A stretch of 64,000 bases of DNA from Flavobacterium sp. 5 (GCF_002813295.1 NZ_PHUE01000001.1:1-64000); one strand, 5' to 3'; counted from the stretch's first letter, positions 35,743 through 44,787 are shown. Numbers and translations: made by a program. Notes: generated by a model from the letters alone, not told the origin.

Positions 35743-36651
35743 TTATTTTTCGTCAAGAATTATTTTGTTCTTTGAAGCTTTTTTCACTTCTAAATGATAG
35801 GTTGTACTAATAATTTGCAAGGCTACATTCAGGTCTTTAGCAGGTAATTTTCCTGTAAATAAAGAGACTGTATCTTTCGCATTCAATTCGATTTTAATAT
35901 TGTATTGTCTTTCAACTTCATCTAATATTGTTCTGATATTTTCTTTATTAAAACATATCTGATTGTCGATCCATTCTGGTTTCGATACATTTATTATCAA
36001 TTTTGCCTGTTTTCCATTTTCAAAACTAACGCCTTGTCCGTGAGTTAACAGAACCTGAGTGTTTGCATAATTTACCTTTACACGTCCTTCATAACACACT
36101 ACATCAAACCTGTTTTTTCTGGCTTTCACATTAAATTGAGTTCCTAAAACTGATACTTTACCAAGGCTCGTCTGCACTTCAAAGCGTCTGCCTTTGGCTA
36201 CCTTGAAATAAGCTTCTCCTTTTAGGTCAAGACGTCTGTTGTTGTCCCAGTTCCATTTTTTATAATTTATTTCAGAACCAGAATTTAGCACCACCTCAGA
36301 ATTATCAGGTAATGAAAAAGTTGTTTTTTCTCCAAAATTTGCGGTTTGCGATTGAGGCACAAAATTTTTCAAGGCAACCGTTATTCCAAGAGCTAGAACA
36401 AAAATAGCTGCTGCTCGAAACATCCAATTTTTGTATAAAGGAATCATTTTTGGAATCTCGATTGTCGATTTCTCTTGCTTAAAAATGTTAGACAACATGG
36501 CGTTTTCATCCAAATCATCTACCTCCAAATGCGCTGTATAATTTTTTATTTTTTGGTATTTTTCGAAATCGGGACTTGCTTGGAATTCAACTAATTCATC
36601 CTCCGACAAATCATTGTTGAGCCATTTTGCTAATAATCGATTTTTTTTCAT
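35743..36651 (-). CDS. FecR family anti-sigma factor
   Basis: 302 aa. Cytoplasmic N-terminal region (1-75), one membrane segment (W-M-F-R-A-A-A-I-F-V-L-A-L-G, about 76-96), FecR domain (N-F-G-E-K-T-T-F-S-L-P-D-N-S-E-V onward, about 105-200) and a C-terminal STN-like DUF4974 domain (about 230-300). It transmits the receptor signal across the inner membrane to the sigma factor encoded 49 bases upstream. Complete for the Bacteroidota subtype. Confidence 0.95.
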   Translation of the reverse strand: MKKNRLLAKWLNNDLSEDELVEFQASPDFEKYQKIKNYTAHLEVDDLDENAMLSNIFKQEKSTIEIPKMIPLYKNWMFRAAAIFVLALGITVALKNFVPQSQTANFGEKTTFSLPDNSEVVLNSGSEINYKKWNWDNNRRLDLKGEAYFKVAKGRRFEVQTSLGKVSVLGTQFNVKARKNRFDVVCYEGRVKVNYANTQVLLTHGQGVSFENGKQAKLIINVSKPEWIDNQICFNKENIRTILDEVERQYNIKIELNAKDTVSLFTGKLPAKDLNVALQIISTTYHLEVKKASKNKIILDEK

Positions 36652-36689
36652 TGTACTGGTATTATAACATTAAAACAATTAGAACTTAA

Positions 36690-36704
36690 TTTACCCTACT
36701 TTAT
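36690..36704 (-). promoter_or_regulatory. GTAGGGTAA motif copy C, before fecR
   Basis: Minus strand AAAGTAGGGTAAA, 40 bases before the FecR ATG and overlapping the end of the sigma factor gene. It shares GTAGGGTAA with copies A and B. A further copy, D, lies on the plus strand at 37265-37273, upstream of the sigma gene but in the opposite orientation. Could be a sigma-specific element; chance recurrence is possible for a 9-base AT-rich word. Confidence 0.35.
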
Positions 36705-37216
36705 ATCTCAATTTCTTTACGCAGACTTAACAAAGCCAAATGAATGCGCTTTTCTACTGCCTTTACACTAATGTTTAATTCTAAGGCAATTTCACTGTAT
36801 TTTTTTCCATCAATTCGATGCATCAAAAAGGCAATACGTTGTTTTTCGTTTAAGTTTTCAATAGCTTTCAAAAGTTTAGCCTGAAATTGTTTTTCCTCCA
36901 GAATATATTCCGGATTTTCATTTGTTTTATCTAAGCCTGTAAAGTTTTTTTCATACCTCAAAACTACTTTTTGATGTGCAATTTCATTTAAACTACTATT
37001 ATTTGCAATAGTATAAACATATGATTTTGCTTTTTCTATTGGAACCGAAGCGCAGTTTTGCCACAGTTTCATAAATGCTTCCTGTGCTAAATCTTCTGCC
37101 TGACCTATGTTACCAAATTTGTAAAAAAGAAAATTCCGAAGCGCTTTTATATGACTTTTAAAAAAAGACGAAAAAATTATTTCGTCACAAGTGTTTGATT
37201 GATTTTTATTTGGCAT
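36701..37216 (-). CDS. ECF RNA polymerase sigma factor (FecI/SigZ-like)
   Basis: 171 aa. Sigma region 2 at about 20-85 (A-E-D-L-A-Q-E-A-F-M-K-L-W) and region 4 at about 118-170 (L-N-E-K-Q-R-I-A-F-L-M-H, H-x-x-x-G-K-K-Y-S-E-I-A, V-E-K-R-I-H-L-A-L). Together with the FecR protein and the STN-containing receptor it forms a cell-surface signalling set. The regulon probably includes the receptor itself and may include the lipoprotein and cytochrome operons that carry GTAGGGTAA. Confidence 0.95.
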   Translation of the reverse strand: MPNKNQSNTCDEIIFSSFFKSHIKALRNFLFYKFGNIGQAEDLAQEAFMKLWQNCASVPIEKAKSYVYTIANNSSLNEIAHQKVVLRYEKNFTGLDKTNENPEYILEEKQFQAKLLKAIENLNEKQRIAFLMHRIDGKKYSEIALELNISVKAVEKRIHLALLSLRKEIEI

Positions 37217-37400
37217 TGATATTTTTCAATTTGTGCGCTGTAAAAGTATTTATTTTTAGGTTAAGTAGGGTAAAAGTAAAACTGATTGTTTTATTGAAAT
37301 AAGAAATGTAATTTTTAATGTGATAATTACAGATTAAAAAATAAAAAACCAAAACCCCTGATTTCAAATTAATTAAAAAAACAGATTCTTTTAATTTTAT

Positions 37401-37408
37401 TACATTTG
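37401..37408 (+). promoter_or_regulatory. -7 box TACATTTG of the repeat lipoprotein gene
   Basis: TACATTTG matches TAnnTTTG and ends 13 bases before the ATG at 37422, implying a very short untranslated leader. A TTG at -33 is not visible. Confidence 0.5.
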
Positions 37409-37421
37409 TAAAAATATAAAT

Positions 37422-38441
37422 ATGTTACCTCTAAAAAAATATTTATCAATAGTGGTTTTCCTGTTCTTATTGTCTTGCCAAACTGAGATCGATGAGCAAG
37501 TTAATAATACCCAGGAAACAGTTACCAATACTTCTCCTCTGACTTCATATTTACAAAGGGTTGCGATGGTTAATACGGTACAGGATAATGTAATCGACAG
37601 GTCTACCTATTGTACAATAAAACTACCTTATACTGTTACTGTTAATAATGAAAAAATTGCTGTTAATACCACTGCAGATTATCAGAAAGTAACAGCTAAT
37701 ATCAATGCAAATAGTTACGATGATGATATTGTAAAAATAGATTTTCCTGTTACAATGGTTTATTATAATTACATGGAAAAATCTATTCCCAATGAAGCTG
37801 ATTTTGATTCTTTAATAGACTATTGGAATCAATTTCCTGATCTTTTATCGAAAATTAATGGACTAAATATTAATTATCCTATAACACTTAATACTTATAA
37901 CAGCGCAAATCAAATAGCAGGGTCTGTATCGATTATTAGTGATGAGGCCTTTTTTAATTTTATAAAAAACTTGAATAGCAGTCAGTATATTTCCTTAAAA
38001 TATCCAATTTCTATAGTAGATTACCATAATCAGACTAAATCAATTACAAGTAATTTAGATTTCGAAAATGCAATCAAATATGCGATTGATTACTGCCCGG
38101 AAAATAACGTTGTATCATTTGATTTTAATGCTGTAATAACAAACGGTTCCTGGATGATACCGTATTATTTTTATGATTCAGAAAAAACGATCTCTTATAC
38201 TGGATATTCATTTGTATTTAATAGTGATAAATCGGTAGTTGCGACCAAAGGAACAGCTTCAGAAACGGGTCAATGGAATAGTACAATTCAAAATGGTGTT
38301 AGAGAATTAAAAGTAAATTTCAGTTCAGAACTACTCGGTAAATTGAATCATAATTGGAAGTTGTTTGAATTTAATAATTCACAAATAAGATTACGCGAGG
38401 TAACTAATAGCACCAATTATCTTTATTTTGAAAAAAAATAA
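37422..38441 (+). CDS. Repeat-containing lipoprotein of unknown function
   Basis: 339 aa. Lipoprotein signal (F-L-L-S-C-Q, Cys19). The mature part contains four related modules of about 60-70 residues, each with a [FYL]-P-[VIY]-[TS]-x-x-x-Y strand and a later I/V-x-[NST]-x-x-D/E-F segment: K-L-P-Y-T-V (about 70), D-F-P-V-T-M-V-Y-Y (about 108), N-Y-P-I-T-L-N-T-Y (about 153), K-Y-P-I-S-I-V-D-Y (about 197). The last 90 residues are a separate domain resembling lipocalin-like lipoprotein ends (W-N-S-T-I-Q-N-G; L-Y-F-E-K-K). I do not know a function. It is transcribed away from the sigma gene. Confidence 0.65.
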   Translation: MLPLKKYLSIVVFLFLLSCQTEIDEQVNNTQETVTNTSPLTSYLQRVAMVNTVQDNVIDRSTYCTIKLPYTVTVNNEKIAVNTTADYQKVTANINANSYDDDIVKIDFPVTMVYYNYMEKSIPNEADFDSLIDYWNQFPDLLSKINGLNINYPITLNTYNSANQIAGSVSIISDEAFFNFIKNLNSSQYISLKYPISIVDYHNQTKSITSNLDFENAIKYAIDYCPENNVVSFDFNAVITNGSWMIPYYFYDSEKTISYTGYSFVFNSDKSVVATKGTASETGQWNSTIQNGVRELKVNFSSELLGKLNHNWKLFEFNNSQIRLREVTNSTNYLYFEKK

Positions 38442-38515
38442 GTATTATTAAGTTTGATAAAGATCACTCTATCTAAACGTAAATTTCTACGTCCATTAAA
38501 CGAAAGAATCTTATC

Positions 38516-39214
38516 TTACCCTATACTACTTTCCCTTTTTTGAAATAGTTTAAAGAAATAAATCACCCATAAAAACTGACTGTAACCATAAACAGCATCT
38601 TCAACAGGAATCGTCAGCATCCGAATTCCTAAAAATTCATCAGGATTGTAATTGACAATCGGTGATTCTAATCCTGAACCTGTCAATATTCCATTCACAG
38701 GAAAAAAACCCAACATCAGTATTAAATATACAAACGAAGCCTGACTAATCCACGTGGCTCTAACAATAAAATGAAGATAAATCAAGATAATAATTGTTGC
38801 AATAGCTGTAACAAAAGTATAAGTCTTCTCTGGATGTAACAAAGCAATAAGACTGCAAACAATAATACTTAAAAACACAATTATATTATTGAAACCAGAT
38901 AACCAATCTAGTTTAAAAAAGGTATCAAAACAGAAATAAGTAAACACACAAGAAAACGGAATACAGATAAAAAAAAGCATTTCCTCAATTGGTAAACCTG
39001 CAATTACAATTCCCGAAGTATAATCAAAATTAAACCACCAAATACCATGTATTGTAAACCAAACATCCCATAAAATATAGGGAATAGCAACCAAAATAGC
39101 CGATTTTATAAATGCTCCAAAATGTTTATGAAACTCAATTCTTTTATCAAATGAGGCAATAAAACAAACAAACACAGTAAACAGTAAAATCAAAAAATAA
39201 GTATAAGGCTTCAT
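38516..39214 (-). CDS. Lycopene cyclase (fused CrtYc-CrtYd type)
   Basis: 232 aa, about seven membrane segments. Two lycopene cyclase half-domains, each with its conserved acidic motif: L-P-I-E-E-M-L-F-F (about 76-84) and I-P-V-E-D-A-V-Y-G (about 205-213). This is the integral membrane beta-cyclase type that converts lycopene to beta-carotene. Last gene of the carotenoid operon; its ATG overlaps the stop of crtZ by one base (TAATG). Confidence 0.9.
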   Translation of the reverse strand: MKPYTYFLILLFTVFVCFIASFDKRIEFHKHFGAFIKSAILVAIPYILWDVWFTIHGIWWFNFDYTSGIVIAGLPIEEMLFFICIPFSCVFTYFCFDTFFKLDWLSGFNNIIVFLSIIVCSLIALLHPEKTYTFVTAIATIIILIYLHFIVRATWISQASFVYLILMLGFFPVNGILTGSGLESPIVNYNPDEFLGIRMLTIPVEDAVYGYSQFLWVIYFFKLFQKRESSIG

Positions 39215-39660
39215 TATTTTTTAGTTTTAAAGTATTTCTTCGGAACATATAAAAAGCCAAAACACTCCCCAAAATATTTATCCAAATGCTTATGATGTTG
39301 TTTATGAGCTCTGCGAAGTGCCAAAAAATAGGAACTCTTAGTATTACGAAAAAGCTTTACCCTTTGATGAATAAAAATATCGTGCACAAAAAAGTAAGCC
39401 ATTCCATAAAAAGTAATCGCCAAACCAATATAAAAAACATAATTAAACCCTTCAAGAGATCCAAAATACATTAATGCAATAGCCGGCAAAGCAAAAATCA
39501 CAAAAAAATAATCATTTTTTTCAAGCGATCCGTCTGTACTATGATCATGATGGTCTTTGTGTAAGATCCATAAAAAACCATGCATAATGTATTTATGAAT
39601 AAGCCAAGTAGCACCTTCCATGCTAATAAATACCGTAATGACAATTAAAAAATTTATCAT
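39214..39660 (-). CDS. crtZ: Beta-carotene hydroxylase CrtZ
   Basis: 148 aa membrane protein of the fatty acid hydroxylase superfamily. The di-iron histidine boxes are present: H-K-Y-I-M-H, H-K-D-H-H-D-H, H-D-I-F-I-H and H-K-Q-H-H-K-H. It adds 3-hydroxyls to the beta rings, giving zeaxanthin. Overlaps the lycopene cyclase start. Confidence 0.92.
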   Translation of the reverse strand: MINFLIVITVFISMEGATWLIHKYIMHGFLWILHKDHHDHSTDGSLEKNDYFFVIFALPAIALMYFGSLEGFNYVFYIGLAITFYGMAYFFVHDIFIHQRVKLFRNTKSSYFLALRRAHKQHHKHLDKYFGECFGFLYVPKKYFKTKK

Positions 39661-39667
39661 TTTTCTA

Positions 39668-40126
39668 TTATTGATTAAATATTTTCTCTAAAACCTGAAA
39701 GCGGTAATTAAAAATTGCTTCAAGCTTACTTTTTACAAATAACGAATGAGCTAATGTACCAAAAATCCACATTGGCAATTCATAATCAACCGTATCTCTT
39801 ATCAATACACCATTTTCATTTGGAATAAACTCATGAAAATGATTCCATAGTTTGTAAGGACCTTTAGCTTGAAAATCGGTAAAACTCTTTTGATAATCAA
39901 CCTGCGTTATTTGGGTTTTCCATTTCATAGGAATTCCTAGTACAGGCGAAACTATATAATCAATTTCCATTCCTTCATAAATACTGCTATTTGCATTCTT
40001 TGTCAAAACAACAAACCCCATATCCTTTGGCGTAATAGCTGATAGATTTTCAGGATTTGAAAAGAAAGCCCAAGCCGTAGCGATATCGCAATGAAGTTGT
40101 TGTTCTCTATATAATTGGTGTATCAT
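39668..40126 (-). CDS. SRPBCC (START-like) family protein
   Basis: 152 aa, no signal peptide. A helix-grip fold pattern: C-D-I-A-T-A-W-A-F-F-S-N-P-E-N-L at the start, T-D-F-Q-A-K-G-P-Y-K-L-W-N-H-F-H in the middle, V-D-Y-E-L-P and a C-terminal helix. The family binds hydrophobic ligands. Its place between crtB and crtZ, seven bases from crtZ, suggests a role with carotenoid intermediates or localisation, but this is inference. Confidence 0.8.
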   Translation of the reverse strand: MIHQLYREQQLHCDIATAWAFFSNPENLSAITPKDMGFVVLTKNANSSIYEGMEIDYIVSPVLGIPMKWKTQITQVDYQKSFTDFQAKGPYKLWNHFHEFIPNENGVLIRDTVDYELPMWIFGTLAHSLFVKSKLEAIFNYRFQVLEKIFNQ

Positions 40127-40127
40127 T

Positions 40128-40586
40128 TTATTTATTTAAAACAGTATCTAAAAATTTCATTAGACTTTCTGATTGAACGTCTTTCTTGTGTGTTCCAATA
40201 AATTGTTCATCTTCATTTATATTTTTGGAATACCCCAAAAAAGAAGGACAATTTTTTTGCACTGATAAACGAATCAATCTAATTTCAATGTTATTGCTAT
40301 CGCTATTTATGGCTTTTTCAATATTTTCTTTTCCTTTTCTGAAAGTTCTTAATTTTGAAAAAGGGTTAGTCACATGATTGGCCCAAATGGTTTGAAAACT
40401 TCCTAAATAAGCCAGATAAACGTTAGTATCTTTTACTTTCTCTAATTCATTTATCATTTCTTCGCACAATTTTTTATCCGAAACTGCTTGTTGATAATGA
40501 TTTCTAATATAATCCAAATCGATAGAAAATCCAAAGCTCTCCATTGAAAAAAGTAAACAAACACAAAAACTAATTAGAGTCTTCAT
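40128..40586 (-). CDS. Secreted protein of unknown function in the carotenoid operon
   Basis: 152 aa. Signal peptide about 1-20 (..SMESFGF). The mature part is helical, rich in charged residues, and without recognised motifs. The gene shares one base with the crtB stop and ends two bases before the SRPBCC gene, so it is translationally embedded in the operon. I cannot assign a function. Confidence 0.6.
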   Translation of the reverse strand: MKTLISFCVCLLFSMESFGFSIDLDYIRNHYQQAVSDKKLCEEMINELEKVKDTNVYLAYLGSFQTIWANHVTNPFSKLRTFRKGKENIEKAINSDSNNIEIRLIRLSVQKNCPSFLGYSKNINEDEQFIGTHKKDVQSESLMKFLDTVLNK

Positions 40587-41422
40587 TAGAACATTGCAAT
40601 TTTATATCGCACATAACTTCTCATCATCACATTCATTTTTTGAACATTCGGAATTCGAATACGCTCTTGCAGAATATTCTCTGCTTGTGTATTTCTAATC
40701 TTCTTAAATAATGATAAATAATAACGATAGGCTAAATACACTCCGAATTTAGAAGAAGAAGGTAATAATTGTATTCCGACTAAAGCTTCTTTAAATTCAT
40801 TTTCAATCTCTTTTTCGATCTCTTTCTTTACCCTATTATCAAAAACATTCATGTCAATATTCGGAAAATAAGTTCGTCCCAAAATTTGAAAATCTTCGTT
40901 TAAATCCCGCAGGAAATTCACCTTTTGAAAAGCGGATCCCAATTTCATAGCAAATGGTTTCAACTCTCTGTATTTTATCATATCACCGTTGGTAAAAACT
41001 TGGAGACACATCAGCCCTACTACTTCTGCCGAACCATAAATGTATTCTTTGTATAAATCGGAATTGTAATCCACTTTTTCTAAATCCATTTCCATGCTAT
41101 GCAAAAATTGGTCAATTAAACCTTTCTCAATTTTATACTTGTAAACAGTATCTTGAAAAGAGTGCAAAATAGGATTAAGAGATATTTCTTCTTTTAAGGC
41201 TAAATCCGTTTCGTTTTTAAATCTTTGTAATAAAGTCTTTTTATCATAACCATGGAAACTGTCTACAATTTCATCAGCCAAGCGTACATAACCGTATATA
41301 GCATAAATTGCAGAACGTATAGACGGATTTAAGGCCAAAATTCCTAAAGAAAAGCTAGTGCTATATTTTTTAGTAGTCTTCTTACTTACCTCGTAAGACA
41401 ATTCATCAAATAGTTTTTTCAT
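40586..41422 (-). CDS. crtB: Phytoene synthase
   Basis: 278 aa. Both aspartate-rich motifs of trans-isoprenyl diphosphate synthases of this family are present: R-L-A-D-E-I-V-D (about 47-54) and Q-K-V-N-F-L-R-D-L-N-E-D (about 173-184), with Y-x-x-G-S-A-E-V-V-G-L between. It condenses two geranylgeranyl diphosphates to phytoene. It overlaps crtI by 17 bases. No geranylgeranyl diphosphate synthase gene is in the window. Confidence 0.95.
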   Translation of the reverse strand: MKKLFDELSYEVSKKTTKKYSTSFSLGILALNPSIRSAIYAIYGYVRLADEIVDSFHGYDKKTLLQRFKNETDLALKEEISLNPILHSFQDTVYKYKIEKGLIDQFLHSMEMDLEKVDYNSDLYKEYIYGSAEVVGLMCLQVFTNGDMIKYRELKPFAMKLGSAFQKVNFLRDLNEDFQILGRTYFPNIDMNVFDNRVKKEIEKEIENEFKEALVGIQLLPSSSKFGVYLAYRYYLSLFKKIRNTQAENILQERIRIPNVQKMNVMMRSYVRYKIAMF

Positions 41423-42914
41423 TTTTAAGGCTTTTAAGTTGATTCACTTCTGTTGCTACTATTTTTCCTGATATAATCGAAGGAGGAACTCCTGGACCAG
41501 GTACAGTTAATTGTCCTGTATAAAATAGATTTTTTATCTTTTTATTTTTTATTTTAGGTTTCAAAACTGCTGTTTGCGAAAGCGTATTGGCCAGCCCGTA
41601 AGCATTACCACCGTAGGCATTATAATCCTTAATGAAGTCCGATACACAATAGCTTTTTTGATATGCAATTTTAGATTGTAAGTTTTGAGCTCCTGAGTAT
41701 TTCTCTACTCGTTCAAGCATTTTCTTAAGGTACTTTTCTCTAATTTGTTCATCATCGTCAATTCCAATTGCCAGAGGCATTAACAAAAAAAGATTTTCTC
41801 CATCAGGCGGAGCAACTCCCGCATCCGTTTTTGAAGGACAGCAAGCATAAAATAACGGATTTTCTGGCCATTTTTTTTCACCATAAATCGAATCAATATG
41901 AGTATCTAAGTCATTTTCAAAAAACAGAGTATGATGTTTGAGGTTTGGAATCTTCTCTTTAAAACCTAAATAATAAATCAGACATGAGGGTGCAAAAGTT
42001 TTATTTTTCCAATACTCTTCAGAATAATTTCTTTGTGAACTATCAAGAAGTGTTTCGCTATGATGATAATCTGATGAAGCTACAACGGTATCAAATTCAT
42101 GAATTTTTCCATTAATAAGTAATGAACTGATTTTCCCGTTTTCAGAATTTATTTTTTCAACTGAGTGATTAAAATGAAAAATAACTCCTTGTGATTCCGC
42201 CACTTTTTGCATTGCCAAAACCAATTGGTAAAAACCTCCCATCGGATACCAAGTTCCTAATTTATAACCTCCATAATTCATCAAACTGTACAAGGCCGGA
42301 ATATTTTTGGGTGATGCTCCCAAAAAAATAACTGGAAATTCCATGAGTGTTTGTAATTTTTTATTGCTAAAATATTTAGCTACATATGATCTAAAATTTG
42401 TCAATAAATCCAATTTCAAAGCACTTGAAGCAATTTTTGGTGAAATAAATTCTAACCAATTATGACAAGGTTTTTGAACAAAATCATTCATTCCAATCTC
42501 ATATTTATATTGAGCGGAATTCATAAATTTTTCCAATTTTTCTCCAGCCCCTTTTTCCATGCTTTCAAATAACACTTTCATTTCTTGAAACGATTCGGGA
42601 ACTGGCATTTTTAAATCTGAAAAAATCATTTCAAATTGGGGATTTAGAGCAACTAATTCAAAAAAATCAGAAGTTCTACAATCAAAATCATTAAAAAAAC
42701 TTTCAATAATATCAGGCATCCAATACCAACTTGGTCCCATATCAAAAACAAAACCTTCGGCCGTAGTAAATTGTCTGGCTCTTCCTCCCGGCTGATTGTG
42801 CTTTTCAAAAACATGAACTTCATGCCCTGCTTTGGCAAGATATGCAGCGGCTGAGAGCCCTGAAATTCCTGCTCCAATTACAGCTATAGATTTTTTTGTT
42901 TCTGATTTTTGCAT
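41406..42914 (-). CDS. crtI: Phytoene desaturase
   Basis: 502 aa. The N-terminal FAD-binding motif G-A-G-I-S-G-L-S-A-A-A-Y is at about 14-25, followed by E-K-x-x-x-P-G-G-R-A-R. The C-terminal signature G-P-G-V-P-P-S-I-I-S-G (about 471-481) is the CrtI/CrtN type. It desaturates phytoene to lycopene in steps. First biosynthetic gene of the operon, 29 bases after the MarR-like regulator. Confidence 0.94.
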   Translation of the reverse strand: MQKSETKKSIAVIGAGISGLSAAAYLAKAGHEVHVFEKHNQPGGRARQFTTAEGFVFDMGPSWYWMPDIIESFFNDFDCRTSDFFELVALNPQFEMIFSDLKMPVPESFQEMKVLFESMEKGAGEKLEKFMNSAQYKYEIGMNDFVQKPCHNWLEFISPKIASSALKLDLLTNFRSYVAKYFSNKKLQTLMEFPVIFLGASPKNIPALYSLMNYGGYKLGTWYPMGGFYQLVLAMQKVAESQGVIFHFNHSVEKINSENGKISSLLINGKIHEFDTVVASSDYHHSETLLDSSQRNYSEEYWKNKTFAPSCLIYYLGFKEKIPNLKHHTLFFENDLDTHIDSIYGEKKWPENPLFYACCPSKTDAGVAPPDGENLFLLMPLAIGIDDDEQIREKYLKKMLERVEKYSGAQNLQSKIAYQKSYCVSDFIKDYNAYGGNAYGLANTLSQTAVLKPKIKNKKIKNLFYTGQLTVPGPGVPPSIISGKIVATEVNQLKSLKNEKTI

Positions 42915-42943
42915 AAGTTTATATATGTGAGCTTTTATATGTT

Positions 42944-43600
42944 TTAATTAGCTTCTAAATAAGCCGAATAAGCAATATTTAAAAATTTGGAAGGATCTGA
43001 ATTTTTATCATATAATGGTCTATGGAAGTTATCTAATTTTTGAAGCAAACTAATTAACTGCATCTTTTCTTTGTCATTCAAATCTGCGGTAACAATTTGG
43101 GTAGCTTGTCTAATTTTATCCATTTGTTGTTCTAAAGTCAGCAATCCATTTTGGGTAATTGTAATAACTTTACTTCTTTTATCTACAGTCGAATCTTTTT
43201 GTTCGACCCAATTACTCTGAATCAATCTATCAATAATTTTCATCCCCGAAGGTTTGTCTTGGATATTCTTTTTTATCAATTCCATTTTAGACATTGAACC
43301 AAAAGCTTTTAGATTAATGAGATAAATAAAATCCTCCTGAGTCGAAAAATCAGAACCATAAATTGCCGATTTTGAGTAGGATTTCGCATATCGGTTCATG
43401 TGAACAATAAGAGTATTAATAACACTTTCTGGGCTCCTACCTGCCTCTTTACCTTCCCAATTGAGTTCATAATTTTCCAGATCTCTCTTCATCCATTTTT
43501 TAAAACCATCAACATCGTTCGAATAATCTTCATTATCAAGTTTAGCCTCTTCAAACTCCTGAACTAAACCAACTACATCTTTCAATAAATTATAATTCAT
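42944..43600 (-). CDS. MarR family regulator of the carotenoid operon
   Basis: I place the start at 43600 (M-N-Y-N-L-L); a longer frame to 43723 would add 41 hydrophobic residues unlike any MarR protein. 218 aa. The winged helix is at about 105-180: S-T-Q-E-D-F-I-Y-L-I-N-L, S-K-M-E-L-I-K-K-N-I, G-M-K-I-I-D-R-L, D-K-R-S-K-V-I-T-I-T-Q-N-G. Long N- and C-terminal helices serve dimerisation. Its position directly before crtI suggests control of the operon and of itself. Confidence 0.85.
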   Translation of the reverse strand: MNYNLLKDVVGLVQEFEEAKLDNEDYSNDVDGFKKWMKRDLENYELNWEGKEAGRSPESVINTLIVHMNRYAKSYSKSAIYGSDFSTQEDFIYLINLKAFGSMSKMELIKKNIQDKPSGMKIIDRLIQSNWVEQKDSTVDKRSKVITITQNGLLTLEQQMDKIRQATQIVTADLNDKEKMQLISLLQKLDNFHRPLYDKNSDPSKFLNIAYSAYLEAN

Positions 43601-44160
43601 AACAATTGATATTTTTAAATCTGAGTTAAAACCTGAATGTAATACTTTTAAAAAAAACAAAACACATAGAAACATAGAAAGCAGCAATAACCTATTATAA
43701 ATGTGCTTTAATAATCTAATCAAAAAAATGAAAAATAATTAACTATGTAACTATGTGTCTATACTCAATAAAATATATTAACAACCATTTAATAGTATAC
43801 AAATATACCTTTAAATGATATATAATTTTATTTTAATAATTTTATTTTTTAAAAAAAGCGTAATATTACACTTAATTACATCTTAATAAGAATACATTAA
43901 AATTTATTTATAATTCACTACGCTAAAATACAGAATCAAGAAGTAAGTAAAGATATAATGGCTTACATCTCCCCAAAGTCTACCAACTTTGCTGAAAAAT
44001 TGTAATTTATAGAGCATTACGCAGAGCAGGGAATAAAGATTGAGATTCTTCATTAAGCACAAAGATTTGTACTTTTTTCTATGATTTACTTTTCAATCCT
44101 TAAATAAGAGAGTTCTTCTATTCACTTTTTAAATTTCAAGAGCAAAACGAAAAAGCTATA
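43601..44160. other. Gene-free region upstream of the carotenoid operon
   Basis: A possible -7 box for the operon, CAAATATA on the plus strand (TATATTTG on the minus), lies at 43800-43807, about 190 bases before the MarR start; no -33 TTG supports it. Otherwise AT-rich with no gene. Confidence 0.35.
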
Positions 44161-44163
44161 AAA

Positions 44164-44192
44164 CCAAAAAACCCCTTGAAAATCAAGGGGTT
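44164..44192 (-). terminator. Terminator, probably the original one of tRNA-Arg
   Basis: AACCCCTTGA (44170-44179) and TCAAGGGGTT (44183-44192) form a perfect 10-bp stem; on the minus strand T follows. It lies just outside the left attachment repeat, where the tRNA-Arg terminator would have been before the island inserted. Confidence 0.8.
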
Positions 44193-44197
44193 TAAGA

Positions 44198-44266
<69 letters not shown>

Positions 44267-44300
44267 TGAAAACATTCAATTTATTTCTTTATTTAATATT

Positions 44301-44323
44301 ATGTGCAAATAATATGCAAACAA
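44301..44323 (+). repeat. Left candidate integrase arm site
   Basis: A 23-bp sequence containing TGCAAATAATATGCAAAC, matching 48267-48289 at 22 of 23 positions and in the same orientation. It lies 35 bases inside the left attachment repeat. It consists of two TGCAAAyAAT-like halves 11 bp apart. Probably bound by the integrase or an accessory factor (inference). Confidence 0.6.
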
Positions 44324-44495
44324 AAACCTGATTAGTATTTTTTTAAGTTGAAACTTCACAGGGGGAAGGATTCAACTTTTCAGATTTTAAGGGGGGATTC
44401 ATTGAGGAGTCTACACATTTTCTACACTTAAAACTAATAATTTTTTAAAAAAGAACTTCAACTTTAAGATTAGTATAAGTATTTTAAAAGATAAG

Positions 44496-44708
44496 CTAAA
44501 AAATACTTTTAATACCAATCAACATTAAAGTAATAAGAAAGAGTGCAACAATTATAACAACTATAGTTGAAAGAAAAGTTTTTGATTCTTCCTTTCCTTT
44601 GAATAAAAATATTAAAATCGCAATTACAAAAGAACTCATAAACACAACTGTTAAAAAATCATCAGTCATAAAACTACCTTCAAAAAAATTTCCTCTATTT
44701 GTATCCAT
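44496..44708 (-). CDS. Small membrane protein, island cargo
   Basis: 70 aa, or 57 aa if translation starts at the second Met (position 14, M-T-D-D-F). Two hydrophobic segments (about 18-37 and 46-68) are separated by a charged loop K-G-K-E-E-S-K. No recognised family. It could be any small two-helix membrane protein, including a toxin- or holin-like one, but nothing in the sequence decides this. Confidence 0.5.
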   Translation of the reverse strand: MDTNRGNFFEGSFMTDDFLTVVFMSSFVIAILIFLFKGKEESKTFLSTIVVIIVALFLITLMLIGIKSIF

Positions 44709-44787
44709 AATATTTGTTTTATTAAACTATTTTATTGCTTAACTTTTTATAAACAATTATACGATTAAAACTATAATAACTAAGAAA

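Noticed and set aside
43601..43723. N-terminal extension of the MarR protein
   Set aside because: The extra 41 residues would be a hydrophobic segment not expected for a cytoplasmic MarR regulator; M-N-Y-N-L-L at 43600 is the better start.
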